In this document: positions 1 through 12,713 of the stretch, one piece after another
Position numbering within the stretch: the first letter of the stretch is position 1
Layout: every line of letters begins with the position of its first letter
NCBI RefSeq assembly: GCF_024713975.1
Contig: NC_091106.1
Span: forward strand, 9,775,001 to 9,839,000
Direction: 5' to 3'
Length of the DNA stretch: 64,000 nucleotides
Source: Paralichthys olivaceus
Lineage: Eukaryota; Chordata; Actinopteri; Pleuronectiformes; Paralichthyidae
Translations under genes and position numbers: made by a program
The notes under the pieces: generated by a model
Database searches by the model: none
Seen by the model: only the letters and a program-made list of their open reading frames with translations
Told to the model about the DNA's origin: nothing

Positions 1-606
1 CCTGTCAGAGAGTACTGGACAGTGACTCGGACACTTCTGTTTGTTTTTTAATCGTTTCTTAAATCAGCTTGGTTCAATTTGGTAGAAAGTCAAAGGCACA
101 TTTTATTGACTTGCCACCCCACTCTATGTTAGACAGGTTTTGGGTGATCTGTTTCATATAGACACCACGTATTCAAGCCCATGTCCTAAATCAAGGATGT
201 GGTCACAATACACCAATACTAAGTAACTGATGATAAAGCTGTATTTCCAGTCCGTCCAGTTCTCCTAAGACACAGCAACTGTTTGTGCTAACCATTATTT
301 GTATTGGACTGAGTGGATATAACTCTAACACTGCTCTCTCTCACCTTTGCCGGCATGCACATCTCTCCTCCTTTAGTTTTTTCAATATGTTTTCGGTAGG
401 ATTCCTAACAGCAACAAAAATTTAACATTTGTCTTGAGCCTTACCTGAAATAGTGTGAGAGGAAACTAACTTGGCACAAAGGTAGTGCAGCTTCTTTGTG
501 TGAGTGCATTGTTGCTGCTTTGGAGTAAGAATGCTTGTGTACACACACACGTATGTGATAATCGTTTGTCAGTGTGTATGTTTATTGGGTGTTTGTCTAC
601 CATCAG

Positions 607-1888
607 GTGCAGAGTGAGTTGAGTCAGACAACTGAGAAGCTGCTTGGGGGGGAAGCTCAGAGGCAGCAGCTCTCAGAGGAGTTTGAGCAGGTAGGTTTGG
701 TTTTTTTTTTTAACTCTTGTCAGACCAGAACGTTTTTATTACACACTCATTGGATAATATCCCTTTGTGTTGTCACACTTCCAGGCCCAGAAAACGATCA
801 CAGAATTTCAGGCTCAGCTGGATCTTCTGAAAGTTTCTGCAGAGTCACCACAAACTGAGTCAGAGGATGTTGCTCAGCTCAAGGTGTGTTGACATAAAAC
901 AATGAATCATTTTTTTTACATATTGGAAGTCTCTAAAGCATACACCCTCACTTGTTTAATGGAGAGTTGGAGACCTAAGTTCAATATTCAATAAAATAAA
1001 TAATTTATTTAACATAGACAAAACAATCCACGCAGCATGTTAATATTATTATTGCCCCATCTTTTTTTTTACAATAGCAGATTTATTTAATGCAGTTTTT
1101 AATCTTTGACCATTATATTGCATGGTGACAGTCGACTCTGCTAAGGGACATCAGAGCAGTAGCCAGATGAAGCATATTAAAAGTATTTTGCTAAGGTAGC
1201 TAAGTCGGAACTAGTTGATCCATGACCATTACTTTTCTGTGTTTCAAACAGTCGTATATCAGCTGCTTAAATAGAAAAAAAGTGTGTGTTTGATGTTCTG
1301 CGAGCAGACGCCTCAGCTGCAGGTATGGGTGGAGATAGGGTCGGCTAATTTGCATAATTACAGACCTGTGAATACCAAATGAGCCTGAGGTCTGAGAGTG
1401 TCAGTCATTTTAAGGCCATTGAGAGATTTTTTACAGAGTTTTATCAATGCAGGAGAGGAACTTGAGTATTAAAGATGTTGGGTCTCCATATATTTAGTGT
1501 CAATTTTTGCTGTGAAGTAACTTTCTACTGCTGTCCCCACAGGAGCGCCTAGAGAAGGAGAAGAAGCTGTCCAAAGACCTCGGCCAGGCGGCCACCAAGC
1601 TGCAGCAGCTTCTGAAAGCCACACAGGAGCAGCTGACCAAAGAGAGAGACACAGTGAAAACACTACAGGAGCACCTGGAGGGCAAGGTGACACAACTTAT
1701 ACCTGTTTTATAACAAAATTAGCAGGTATATGCAGGCCAGTAGAGGACTTTGGGCTTTACACTGGCAAGACTGCAACTACATATTTCTTGCTGAAATGAT
1801 TTTAGTGTGCTTGTTTATTGACTCTGATCATTTTCTTTTCACTTTGAAGGGTGATTATGTGGAACTGAAGGAAGGAACGTCCGTCTGA
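607..1888 (+). CDS. rrbp1: Ribosome-binding protein 1 (p180), C-terminal coding exons, partial
   Basis: Four coding exons are visible: 607-690, 785-883, 1543-1686 and 1850-1888 (stop TGA 1886-1888), all in phase 0 with AG/GT borders. They encode about 107 residues of highly charged heptad-rich coiled coil (Q, E, K and L rich) and end in the residues KEGTSV. I recall the same ending in vertebrate RRBP1, the ER membrane protein that links ribosomes and microtubules to rough ER through a very long lumen-distal coiled coil. The related protein kinectin is the alternative; the C-terminal tail and the destrin neighbour favour rrbp1. The N-terminal membrane anchor and basic repeats lie left of the window. 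The acceptor of the last exon (TTTGAAG before 1850) is weak, but it gives an in-frame stop and the family tail. Confidence 0.82.
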
Positions 1889-2365
1889 TAGAAGTATACT
1901 GCGGACACTACACAAAACTGCCAAATATGCCTTATGATTACCGTAGTTATGCATTCCGAAACCATTTCTTTCTTTTACTGTAGTTAATTGCATTTGTTGC
2001 AACTGTAGGAAATAATGTTTGATATAATATGAACTTTTCAAAGTAAGATTGGAGGAGGGAGTCCTGCTGCAGTCTTTCCTGAAACACACATTCCATCAAC
2101 AATTCTGGCTATGTCAGAAGTTATTTATCCCCCTGCCTTATATTCCAAACATTTCCCCATAGTTCAGTGTTAAAAGGGAAACCGATTGTACGTCAAACGT
2201 ACATCAACCTGTGCAATTACTTTGTATGTCTTTTCTATGTGGTTGAATGATGGGAACATTTTATGGTTCAGTAATGCAGTACCTTTTAGGGCCTGCTGTC
2301 CTCTGTAGCTGGCAGCCAATAACACATCAAATTTGTATGAATGAATAAACTACAGTGTCACCTGT
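1889..2365 (+). other. rrbp1: rrbp1 3' UTR and polyadenylation signal
   Basis: Noncoding sequence follows the rrbp1 stop. The first convincing AATAAA on the plus strand is at 2344-2349, which predicts a 3' UTR of roughly 0.5 kb. No other gene is seen here. Confidence 0.55.
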
Positions 2366-3779
2366 CATTCCTTTCCTGTGTCTTTGTTGTAATTAATCCA
2401 CAATGAGGCGTGACACAAATACCCGCTGCAAGATATAATTTGACATAGTTTGAGATCTGGTATGATCAGTAAATCTGAAAGTTCGTGCACCTCATGCTTG
2501 AAAGTTATGGGAAGGGTTGGTGAGTTGTATCTGTATCTAAAATTTGTTAAAATCCTCGTCACATCCTGATGTTCATCAACAAATAAAGTCAGTGTCTGTC
2601 CCTCACAGTACTGTAATGCACAGGCCACAATGGGTACGTTAAGTTTTTGGTGCTGTCGAAAAGACCATAACACTACTCGGGGAACAGCCAAGCCAGTTTC
2701 CACAGTCATCACTGTCCATTTACTAAAGCAAACAGGGCTGTTGAACATGTTTTTTAACGTATTTTAAATGATTTACACCTGTATCATTGGAAAATAATCT
2801 TCAGTGTTGTATTTAATTGCAGCATTGTCCGTTCACTGCTTCCTCACTGGAACACGTCACGTGCATGTGTGCTTCCGCGTAGGCATAAATATTTTGGTGG
2901 CGCTACTCTGTGTGTGGCAGGCTGCAGCCTTGTTTTCATTTTTAAATTCAAATGTCAGACTGTATATTCTTAAGAATTTAAAGTTCAATGCTCTTTTGTA
3001 ATTGTTATTATTGCCATGCTGTGATGTCATTATTTCAGTGATATGAAATGGTTTAAAAATGATGACAAACATTTCTCGGACAACATGACAGGTCTACCTT
3101 AATATTTCTAATAATGCACCAAGTTAGAGGTTTCCTTGCACAGTTTACAGATTTAGTTCTCTGAGAATTAATTTAATATCCGAGCAAAATTGTTATTGAA
3201 CAATGAAATATTCTCAACTGAATCGATATTGAATCAAATCGAGACCTTGTTAATCGGAGTCAAATCAATTTGGGAAATCAGTGGTGATACCCAGCCCTCG
3301 TTGGACGGTGTAAGTCAGAGAGACGCTGTTCCCTGTGTCCATTCTGCATGCAGAGCATTTGTACACTAATCATGTGGGACAGGGAAAGCATATTAGTATT
3401 CGTATTATAAAAGCTTGTTTTTGTTAAAATTTATATTGTTTCTTGTGGTGTTGTGTTAAATAGGTATCATTGCTGGTAGTTGTTTTATTTTTACTAGATA
3501 AATAGCTAGCAAGCACATCCACCTACAGTATTTAGCATTTGACATTTTGCTGTTAACTTTAACGTACCTGGTTAGATAGTGATACACTTAAAGTTGTCAT
3601 ACGCATTTAGGGGTTTACTGTCATATGCACAACAATTGCATTTAGCAGTTGCTGGCAATGAAATGCTTGAGTCCCAGGCTTCCATTTAGCCATGCTCAGA
3701 AATTACACAGGAACAAATAAAAATAGAATATAAAAAGAAATAGAATATATAAAATTAAAAAAATTAGTGCAAATATTAT

Positions 3780-4150
3780 AAGGGTGCAGAGAGACGACTT
3801 ATGGCAGATGGGAGGAGTTTAAAAGTCTAATGGCCTGGGGGACGAAACCGTCTCTTGAGTCTGGTGGGGGCCGAGGTGCTGCCAGAAGACAGCAGGCAGG
3901 ACAGTTTATGGTTTGGATGATCTGGGTCTTGAATGATCCGGTTGCTCTTCTTCCTACACCTCTGGGTGTAGAGGTCCTCCGTGGATGGCAGCTCTGTCCT
4001 GGTTAATGCGCTGAGCAGACTCTGAGACGGTTCAGGAGCAGCTGTCACACCAGGCGGTGATGCATCCAGTCAGGAGGCTCTGGTGAACCTGTGAACGTTG
4101 CACAGAATCGTGGGGTCCATGTTGAGCCTCTGCAGCGTGTTCTGTAAAGT
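3780..4150 (-). mobile_element. Non-LTR retrotransposon ORF2 C-terminal fragment
   Basis: On the minus strand an open stretch (4048-3827) reads like the extreme C terminus of fish LINE ORF2 proteins: a piece with DLYTQRCRKKSNRI, then a DPxHPxH element, then a leucine/serine-rich segment and TRLKRRFRP close to the end. Upstream frames are broken by stops. This is the usual 5'-truncated LINE 3' end, not a host gene. The clade cannot be fixed from so short a piece. Confidence 0.55.
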
Positions 4151-5776
4151 CTTCGACATTCCCACTATACATACACGTGCTCTCAAGATCGGTTTCCTTG
4201 GTTGCATTATCTATCGTGACAAGTTCTTTAAAACTCGGTGCATGCTCATCACTGAACAGAGGCGGACTAAACCATTAGGCAAAGGTCGGCAATTACATTG
4301 GATCCCGAACTACCAGGGGCCCATATAAAGATTTTTTTTTTTTATTTATCATTTCTTTCTAAAAGTCCATACGCTAAAACGGCATCAGAATGCCTCTTAT
4401 TCACAAGTCACTAGTGTCTCTGCAACCCCCCCCCCCCTCTACAATGGACTATTCCATTGACGCGTCCACGGAAGTGATCCAGGGTGTAAACCATGACGTA
4501 AACAGAGACTGACGAGAAGTGTCGGGCCAGTTCACAAGGAAGAAGATCTGGTTCAGTTCATGCAGATGAAAATGAACTGGTTCACGTTCATTTGTTCCAT
4601 TTTTTATTGGGATGATTTAGATGATGATCGTGTGTTTGGTTTTTAATCGATGGTGTCGGTTCACGACTCTGTGTCGCTCCAGTCACTTAATCACTGAGTC
4701 CTGTGCGTGTCGCCTCATGTTGTACTGAGCACACACATTATGTGGATGACTCATTTTTCACGATGTTTAAATGCAGCCTCATAAACTCTGGAATCAAACA
4801 AACCAAGTTGCTTCCTGTACTGATCAGCTCCTGATAACTAGTGATGAGTGTTTATGAGTTGAAGTGAGAGCAGCTCAGAGTGGAGGAGGAAACTGAAACT
4901 CCAGCTCCTGCAAACACATTTCACTCGCTCCTGGCATTTCACATGATGGCCTTTACGAAGATGAATTAAAAAAGCCATGACAATAAAAATATTCAAGGGA
5001 GAGAAAGAAAAAGACACAAGGACAAAGAGAAATGGTTATCGTTTTTAAAAGTATATTTTGTTATTATTTCTGTAACTCCATAATTTACCTCCTGTGTGTT
5101 ATCTTCTCACTTAATTAAAACAAGATATAAGACAGAGGCCTCTCATCAACTTAATCAGAGATCCTGCTGAACACCAAGGTAAAAGATCAGTGAGGCAGCC
5201 CTCAGGTGGACACATACCTGGCTGAGGCAGACACAATGGCCAGAAGCTATGGACAAGTCATCTTTATGTGTTTTGGGGCTGGGATGCCTGCTCTTTCCAG
5301 GATTACCAGTACTGGCTTTAACACAGTTAGTTTACGAAGGCCGTTTGAAAACTAAAACAACCCTCCCAGGATTACAAAAAAAAGTTGTTGAAACGTGTTT
5401 CACCTGAACCGCAATTCACGGTGGTCACTTCCAAACTGAGCATGACTAAGCATGTGGAGCTATTGTAAGCAGGAGTTACAGGTGGTGTGACTGTGCAGGT
5501 CTGAAGGGGGGAGGTGCTGTGTCCATGCAGATGTGAATGTGGCATCCAGGACATTCTGAAGGTAATTTCTTCAACAGTCATGTGAAAGTAGATATAATTT
5601 AAAAAAAACAAATGACCCAAGCTAAGCAGCAGCTGTCTTCAGCTACTTATTTAACAATATTTATAGTTCTATGATAGGCTATACCTATTCCCCCCTCTTC
5701 AGCCAGAGCCAGCAGGAAGACCTCTATGCAGCTTCTGAAAACTTTCTGATGACTCTCCTCCTTTGCGGCACACAGA

Positions 5777-5893
5777 TACCGAGGAGCCTCAGGACCAGAT
5801 GTCGCTGAGCCTGGCCTACAAAGACCAGACGCCCCACTTCCCCCAGCTCACAGCAAGCTTTCCATCTGTTTCTCCAGCACTTAGCTACCAGGT
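5777..5893 (+). other. Unassigned exon-like segment
   Basis: A 117-bp open stretch is bounded by a good acceptor (CACACAG before 5777) and a near-consensus donor (GTAAGC after 5893). It encodes a Pro/Ser/Gln-rich peptide containing TEEPQDQMSL and ends SPALSYQ. No partner exon on either side could be identified and I do not recognise the peptide. It may be an exon of an unrecognised gene, a lncRNA exon or chance. Confidence 0.2.
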
Positions 5894-6043
5894 AAGCATT
5901 TTTTGCTCGGTTTGTTTCCTTAACTTCCCCAAACTGGTCTTCCCACGGGACAGTCAACTGAAGCAACTTGCTTGGTTCAACCGCACTTCAGGACCATGTC
6001 TGGGATAAATACCCTACAGTACATGAGCTGCCAATCCCTCACT

Positions 6044-6048
<5 letters not shown>

Positions 6049-6078
<30 letters not shown>
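6049..6078. repeat. (CA)n microsatellite
   Basis: About 15 uninterrupted CA units in the intergenic region. Confidence 0.95.
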
Positions 6079-6082
<4 letters not shown>

Positions 6083-6576
6083 GGACACTCGTTTGCATAA
6101 TGCATACCCTTTCCCCATATAACCATCAAAACAAAATGTCCTACCCTAAAGCTAATTCTAACCCAAAAAGTAAGTCTTAACCCTCAAAACAGCCCCTTGA
6201 AAAAATGAGGACTGGTCACAATGTTCTCATTTCTACACAACTACCTACACACACTTGATTTAAACCTATAGTTACAATTTAAAACCTACAATCCAGCGTT
6301 ATTTGGCTTACCCAAACACCAAAAGGCCCAAGGTTTTGTAAATGGCGGCAGAATCGTTATTCTATACAACAGAGTGCTAAGACCCTCCCCCTGCAGCCAT
6401 CTGTTAATTACAGGCCCCATTTTCAACCGATAACCAGGCACAAATTGTAATTGTAATGAAAATGGCTGACTTGCAAAAACAATCTCAGGACTGATCAAAG
6501 GGCAGAATACCAGGAACACTGTCAATCATGAAATCATCACGTAAAAAACACCACACGCTCAATTGATTGCATCGAA

Positions 6577-6582
6577 TTTATT
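6577..6582 (-). other. dstn: dstn polyadenylation signal candidate
   Basis: AATAAA on the minus strand (TTTATT on plus), 537 bp downstream of the dstn stop codon. It predicts a 3' UTR of about 0.55 kb, but nearby alternatives are not excluded. Confidence 0.4.
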
Positions 6583-7118
6583 TAGCAATACTCAATACAC
6601 TGACTGCTGCATTTTCATAGAAATTATTTTTGTTTGTAAAAAGTCATACTATTTTGTATCCAGTAAAGTGTAACAGTCTAGAAAAAAAGATTTATATCAA
6701 AGTTCCAGCCTGGCTATTTTGACCTGTAAACTAATTTTGGATGTGCAAGATATAGATGTATGCAGAGAACAAATTATTAACCAACACCAAAAGCAATGCA
6801 GATGGAATGGGCAGGGTTGTAACAGCCATCACATGCAATTGTTGCAAAGAGTCAAGTGACAGACAATAGTATCAATGTATGAATATGTCCAATCATTAAT
6901 AAAATTATATGTCAACAAGACTGATTAAGCCAAGCTGGTGTAACTAGAAAATGTAGTAGAGTCCAGACATCAGATTGTGAAACAGGTAACAGGTAATCCT
7001 ATGCAGAGCCCAACCCTCCCCTTTAAACTGTGTTGACCTAATCCTTAAAACAGAGGTTAATTTAGAAGCCCTGGTGTCCTCATCTCAAATCCCCTTTAAT
7101 GGTCCTCTTTTGCTTTGT

Positions 7119-9326
7119 TTATTTCTTTCTGCTTCCAAAAGTGTTGCCCTCAATCCCCAAGACATTTTTCCCCAGACTGCTTGCAAAGTCCTCCATCTCG
7201 GCATCTGATCGGTCATTGATCTCTAACTCGTGCTTGATACCTGTGGAGGACACGAACAGAGTGTTTCACACAAAGACCCCAATGCAACATGCGCTCTGAG
7301 CTTCTACCAGAATCAGTGTTTCTTTAAAAAATTTATTTGGATTTGACAAAATAGAAGAAGTGAAAAACATGTACCTGCCACAACGGCCTTAATGTATCGC
7401 TTTGAGCTGGCGTAAAGCATTTTTTCTTTGCAGGTTGATGTATCAGGAGTCCTGATCAGAAAAGAAATCATCATTGACATAATTATTCACATACACAAAC
7501 AAGAATGTGTCACCTCAGTATAAAATAAGACAGTGGCATGGAAAGGTTTGGTTGAAATGTCTGTTTCTCTCGAGGATGGGAAAACCAAGAAAGGTTTCTG
7601 AGTGACATGCTAGAGGAAAATCAGACCCTGTGTTTGACTGCAGAAGACCTTCAGGAGGATTCAGCAGAGTGGAGTGGTGGTGCACTGTTCTACTGCGCAG
7701 CCACACCTACACAAATACAACCTACATGGGGTGGTATCAGGAGAAAGCATTTCCTGCATCATCACTAACACCTAAACAAGGCAACCTAAATGCCATCGAA
7801 AATCTACAGTTAGACCTCAAGAGAGCAGTGCATGCAAGAAGGACCAAGAGTCTCACTAAACCAGTTATTGTGAAACTGTGAAATTAAAAAAAACAATCTT
7901 GCTTATAAAATTAAAGAAATTAGGGCCAGTTCTTATTCACTTACTTGACACTTGCCATGCCACTGTATATTGCTTGTTGACTCAATAGTCTACTACAGGT
8001 TAAGGATGCATTTGAAGACAATAATTTAACAATAGTTTCTTATGCTTCTATTGCAGTACCAGGACCTACCACATCACAAATACGAGTTCTTCTTTGGGTG
8101 AGTCCTTGGTTTCATAGTGGCAGTCGTATAAGAGGTAGCAGCAATGTTCCGAGTCCATCTGCTCCAGGAAAAGCTTGTATACATTCTTCTTTTCAAGCAC
8201 ATCTTTTTCCCTGAAAATTTTGCTCGGTTGGATCTGGTCGTCTTTGATCTCAAACACTACCAATCTGATGCGTTCCATGCTATTGGAGTCATTTTTCACC
8301 AGTCTCATCTCATTGTAGACATCTGTCACTTGATCAGAAATCTTTACCCCAGACGCCTGTTGAGAAAAACACAAAACATTAAAAGTCAGCATTGGTAGAA
8401 AATATAAATAACTAAATAAAGACAATCAAAACTGCTGTCTTGGCTTGATTTGTCGATATTTTACTAGATGTAAAAAATCTATAATGATTGACATACTAAT
8501 GCTTAAAGACAAATGCAGCTATATTTGTAATGTGTAACAATGTCTAAAAGGTGCAAATGGTTCAATGTCATTCATTTTATTCAAAAAAGTTCTGTTTCCT
8601 TAACATTTTGAGTATGGGATTACGTAAATTCAACAAACAAACAATTATCATTTCTCAGTTAAGTGTATGAATTAAAGCTCAAAGAAGAAAAACCTATCAC
8701 AGTACAAACTATCACAGTGGGAGGATTGGCTCATATTCGAGCAGATGTGCACTTGTACTGGTTTGGAGACAGGAAGCAGAAGTGAAAAATTTAGAAACAG
8801 GAAGTTCTTTGAAACTAGACTTTGTAGAAAAGTGTTCATGCCATTTAGACAATATATAAATATTGTGTCAGCTTTATCGTGTCAGCTCTCTCTCAGTTAC
8901 GTGCCATGAGCTTAGCTTCCCTCTGCATCTATAAGGCCTCGGCTCTGTCACATTCCAGTCATTGCGGAACAAGTTAGTACAAGAAAGACCGCCCCGGAGG
9001 ATTCTCTCAGAACAAGTTTCAAGCACAAACAAAGCTCCCTCCATTTTGTAGGCAAAACCACACCTTGAGCAAGTCGAACACCAAACTCTCTGTTCACTTG
9101 CAAAGCTTATTTCCCCCCTCAAATAACATCAGATGTAAATCTTATACTCTAGACAGTGTCTAAGTGAATCATTTCATTTTAAGATTTCATGAAAAAGAAG
9201 ATATAGCATATCAGAGTGTCACCTCTACATTACATATCCAGTGGTACACACTCATCACAGAGTAGGTTATTTACTGACACAGTGAAAGTCAGTCCAGTGA
9301 AATGCTTTGAGGAAGCTACTCACCAT
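7119..9326 (-). CDS. dstn: Destrin/cofilin-family actin-depolymerising factor
   Basis: Four exons in minus order: 9326-9324 (ATG only), 8356-8070, 7451-7375 and 7240-7119 (stop TAA 7121-7119), total 489 bp or 162 residues. Human destrin has 165 residues. The ATG-only first exon with GTGAGT donor and the 77-bp third exon are the ADF/cofilin gene structure. ADF proteins bind G- and F-actin and sever and depolymerise filaments in the cytoplasm. Seen here: M-A-S start with Ser3, the site that LIM kinases phosphorylate in the family; the YLLYDCHYETK block; LVFVMW; and KMLYASSK of the actin-binding long helix. Differences from typical cofilin/destrin: no KKRKK nuclear-localisation motif after the first helix, RYIKAVVAG where basic KKKF is usual, and an unusual basic C terminus. 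Adjacency to rrbp1, tail to tail, supports dstn over cfl2. Confidence 0.83.
7530..7990 (+). mobile_element. Internally deleted Tc1/mariner-like transposon
   Basis: This lies in dstn intron 2. On the plus strand the 5' part matches the transposase-coding sequence I know from fish Tc1-like elements (around GACATGCTAGAGGAAAATCA). From 7783 it jumps to the C-terminal transposase region, reading NLNAIENLQLDLKRAVHAR, the family pattern around the catalytic DD(34)E tail. The middle of the transposase, including the catalytic acidic residues, is missing, so this is a dead copy. Exact ends and target duplication (TA) were not resolved. Confidence 0.7.
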
Positions 9327-12300
9327 TTTGCTTCAGATGTGTGAAGGAGCAGGCAGCAGAGAAAAATGGCAGCAGCAGCCTCAATGCAGAAGGGTCATAA
9401 GGAAAGAGAGCAGGTTGACTCATGGGGGAGGGGCTGTTGTAAATGAGCACACCTCCAAAAGTTGTCCCACCCTCTTCCCAGGTGTGATAGCTTCAGCTGC
9501 CTGCAACCTCAGCAAACTCTGTGCATTTATTCTCATTACAATCACCATTGGCATGTTAAATCACAGTGAATATATATGTGCGCCACTGCCTGGTACAGGG
9601 CGAGCATTTTTTTTTTGTCAGCGTTACCATTTGCTTGAGTTCAGTATTGTGGATGGCTTCCTTTTGAGGTCAAAAAAAGCCCAGGTGAGCTTGAGCCAGT
9701 CATGGGTGGGTGTGGCACATGACACCCTTATATGGAGAACAAACCTGTCCACATTTTTAACTCATCTGCCTGTGGGACGCAGCTCAGTGGCCTTATAAGG
9801 TAAAGGGTAAGATGAGTGTGCAGATGTGCCAAAAAGATTAAACTGTCCTACCTGTAGGAAGAGAGATGTGTCGTATCCATCAGATTCCAATAGTCAGTAG
9901 TCAGTTCAAAAACATAACTGGTTACAATCCAGTTATACATGAACAAACATATTTATTACCTAACAGCATAAATTGTTTTAATAGTAAAATTCAACTTGCT
10001 AACTCAGTTTCTCTCGTCATGTTCACCATGTCTTTTCCGATGGTTGAAAGTATGTTTTGGCTGAGTCATGTAAATTTCACTCCATTCGTTAGTTACTTAG
10101 AATATTAATTATACCAAAAACAACATTAAGTAGAGCCTCTCAACTGTGTTGTGAAATATCTGAATTACAGCAACTGCCAGTGACAAAATCAGTAACTTCC
10201 TGTGTGAACATCTGTCCTCGATTATTGGAAAATGAGAGAATAGCATTCTTTATCTTTTTTTAGATTATACAAATAATTAAGGTACTCTTGTTGTAGAATT
10301 GAGTACGTAATAAACTCCACCTCGACAGTGAGTATTTTTGAATACAGATACTGTGCTTCAGCATCACAGTAGCTTTGCTTCCTGTGAAGATTAGTGGTTT
10401 ACAGAGTCAGGCCCATCCCACATCCTGTTCCAAAAAACAGGGTGCCTAAATGTCAGCACGTCATAACTCACACTGGCTGACACTTGCACTGCGAGTGTCG
10501 AAACCAGTTATTTGTGAAGAAAAAGAGACATTATCATATATATCAATCCGTTCAGCAAAAGTATACTAGAGTTATCCGCTTAAAGCTCTCATTTTGTAGC
10601 TTGAGGGTTGTTTATTATCACATCTGTGGTAAGGCCTGCCCTGCCAGACCTAATGGCAGCCAACACAAAGTTTTCAGAGTTATAAAAGAAACACAATCCT
10701 GAAGCACACAGGGCAGGAAATGGCTGCTGCATTGCTCTGTTTGAGTGAAAAAGTGCATGCTGCTGCAAGCACACAGCAAGTCCGGCCACAACCCATTCAG
10801 TGACGACAAAGAAGCACACCTCTACTTTATGAGCACTCTGACATCTGCTGGTCGATCTCTGAACCACTAAATACATTATACTGAAGTATAATAATAACTA
10901 GTAACTCAGTAGAGCACATACCTCCACCTAGGCCATCCTTATGCTAAGGCCACATTACATTTCTCAGCTACATTCACACCCAATTGCACACACTCAACTA
11001 TACCAACCTCCTAAATATTTCTGTTTTCTCATTTCTTCATCAAGATCTACACATCATTATTTGAGATATCAAAGAAAAATTGAAACAATCCCAATTGAAA
11101 AAAAAAAAAATCCTGTATCCTTTATAGTTTATGACTAATCCTGCAAATTAACAGACCTCCCTGGCCAAGGTAATAATAATAATGATAACAGCAACAACAA
11201 CAATAATAATAATGTGGAAAGTCAAAACTGACTCTAAAACAGTTGAAAGCTTTTCAGGAAAGTGTTAATTTTTAAATTCTGTTTCCCCTGTTTATGAACG
11301 AAATAGCCTCAATTAAACAAAAACCAACCCAAACGGAATTTCAATAAAGAACCTCTGAAGATGAAAATGTTCTTTCTTGAAATGGCTCCTATGTCCTTTA
11401 ATTATTTAAAATATTTTTATAAATAAGAAAAACAAGAATTGAGTTTGAGATTTTAATAGTGTCAGGGTGTGTATGAAGAGGGCCTGCTACATGCTGAGTC
11501 ATTCGTTTTTTTATGTAAGGCTTTAGAAACCTACACAAGTGTTGTGACTCATAAGTTAAAATTAGATTGTTCGTAAGACCATGTTTAGTTGTAAGACACT
11601 CTCCTCACAGATGTGGGTTGATCTGCAAAAAGTAACTCTACTAAAAATTTTGAATGAAGAAAACCATTGTTGTTCTCACCTCGGTTCAAGTTTCATGCCT
11701 GTTGGACTATCGTTGGGTGTAGACAGATATGTTTTCAAAGGTCAGTAATCTGGCACTCAAAAGAAAAAAAAAATAGAATAGATGATATGCTATTTTTTTA
11801 ATTAATAGCCATTGATTGGTTTGTTGGGTTTACAATAATTTGGCAGTCTGGAAACATATCAGCAGAATCCAGATAATATGGTGATATATCATGAAGTAGA
11901 CTTTTTCACTATTAAGAACCTTCTTTCAGATGAAAGGGAAGAGATGCCACACAGATCTGTGATGTGTGACAGAATTTCTGTATAATTTCTTATATTGCAT
12001 TCTTGCAAAAAAAAGGAGTTCAACTGTTTCTCGCCTTGAGTTGACTAATAAGACTGTTACCACTTTAATTGCTGTACTTAGATATGGAAACTACCACAGG
12101 CAGTTAGTTTCCTTTTCCTGACATTAAGAGAAACAAAGATCAGGGGAAACAGTAGCTTGGCTCTTATCTAAATGCAAACAATCCTTCCACCATTACCTCT
12201 GAAGCTGAATCCCATTGTTATCTCAGTAGTTTGATCTCTGCAAAAGATACGTGAACAACTGGCATTTGACAAATGAGATACAGAGAGTTGCTTGGTGAGC

Positions 12301-12505
12301 TCGAGAGGTGCTAGGAGGATTTTAGTAGCTGTTGGTAACTTCCTATGCGTTCATGCTAAGCTAATCGGCTGCTGGCTGTTGCTTCATATTTACCATACTG
12401 GTTTGAGATTGGTATCAATCTGCAAGAAAATCAGTTATTAGGTTTCACAAAATGTCCAACAAAGTGATTTAGTTACTTCTTGAAAGAACAGCACATATAT
12501 CTTTT
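9327..12505. other. Intergenic region between dstn and the distal tandem calpain
   Basis: About 3.2 kb. It should contain the dstn promoter and 5' UTR just above 9326 (minus strand) and the end of the calpain transcript near 12506. A mixed AAT/AAC simple repeat lies at 11171-11213. The longest open frame (9307-9798 plus) has no family signature and overlaps the dstn start exon. No gene is seen. Confidence 0.45.
11171..11213. repeat. AAT/AAC trinucleotide repeat
   Basis: Imperfect run of AAT, GAT and AAC units. Confidence 0.8.
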
Positions 12506-12511
12506 TTTATT
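12506..12511 (-). other. Polyadenylation signal candidate for the distal tandem calpain
   Basis: AATAAA on the minus strand, about 200 bp after the calpain stop codon at 12714. Confidence 0.45.
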
Positions 12512-12713
12512 GAATACTAATCAAACACATTATTATTTGACTGTGGCATTATTTTGTTTATGGATACTCAGGCCACCGGCAATAGTTTTCACTCAGATTT
12601 AAAGTCCATTCCATTGCAAAAGACATTCACCAGAAAACCTGCAGCAAATACACAGATATGATGATTCTTCAGCACAAACGTGGATTCTTCAACTGTAAAC
12701 AGTCAGGGCTCCT

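Larger units (their letters stand above)
2366..6576. other. Intergenic region between rrbp1 and dstn (convergent genes)
   Basis: About 4.2 kb without a recognisable complete gene. It contains a LINE remnant (3780-4150), a segment rich in GTTCA/TGAAC words around 4540-4600 that looks transposon derived, a short exon-like open stretch on the plus strand (5777-5893) and a CA microsatellite (6049-6078). Open frames are short and have no family resemblance. Confidence 0.5.

Noticed and set aside
9307-9798. 163-codon plus-strand open frame beside the dstn start exon
   Set aside because: No domain or family pattern, antisense to the dstn first exon, and a run of T in the middle; treated as chance.
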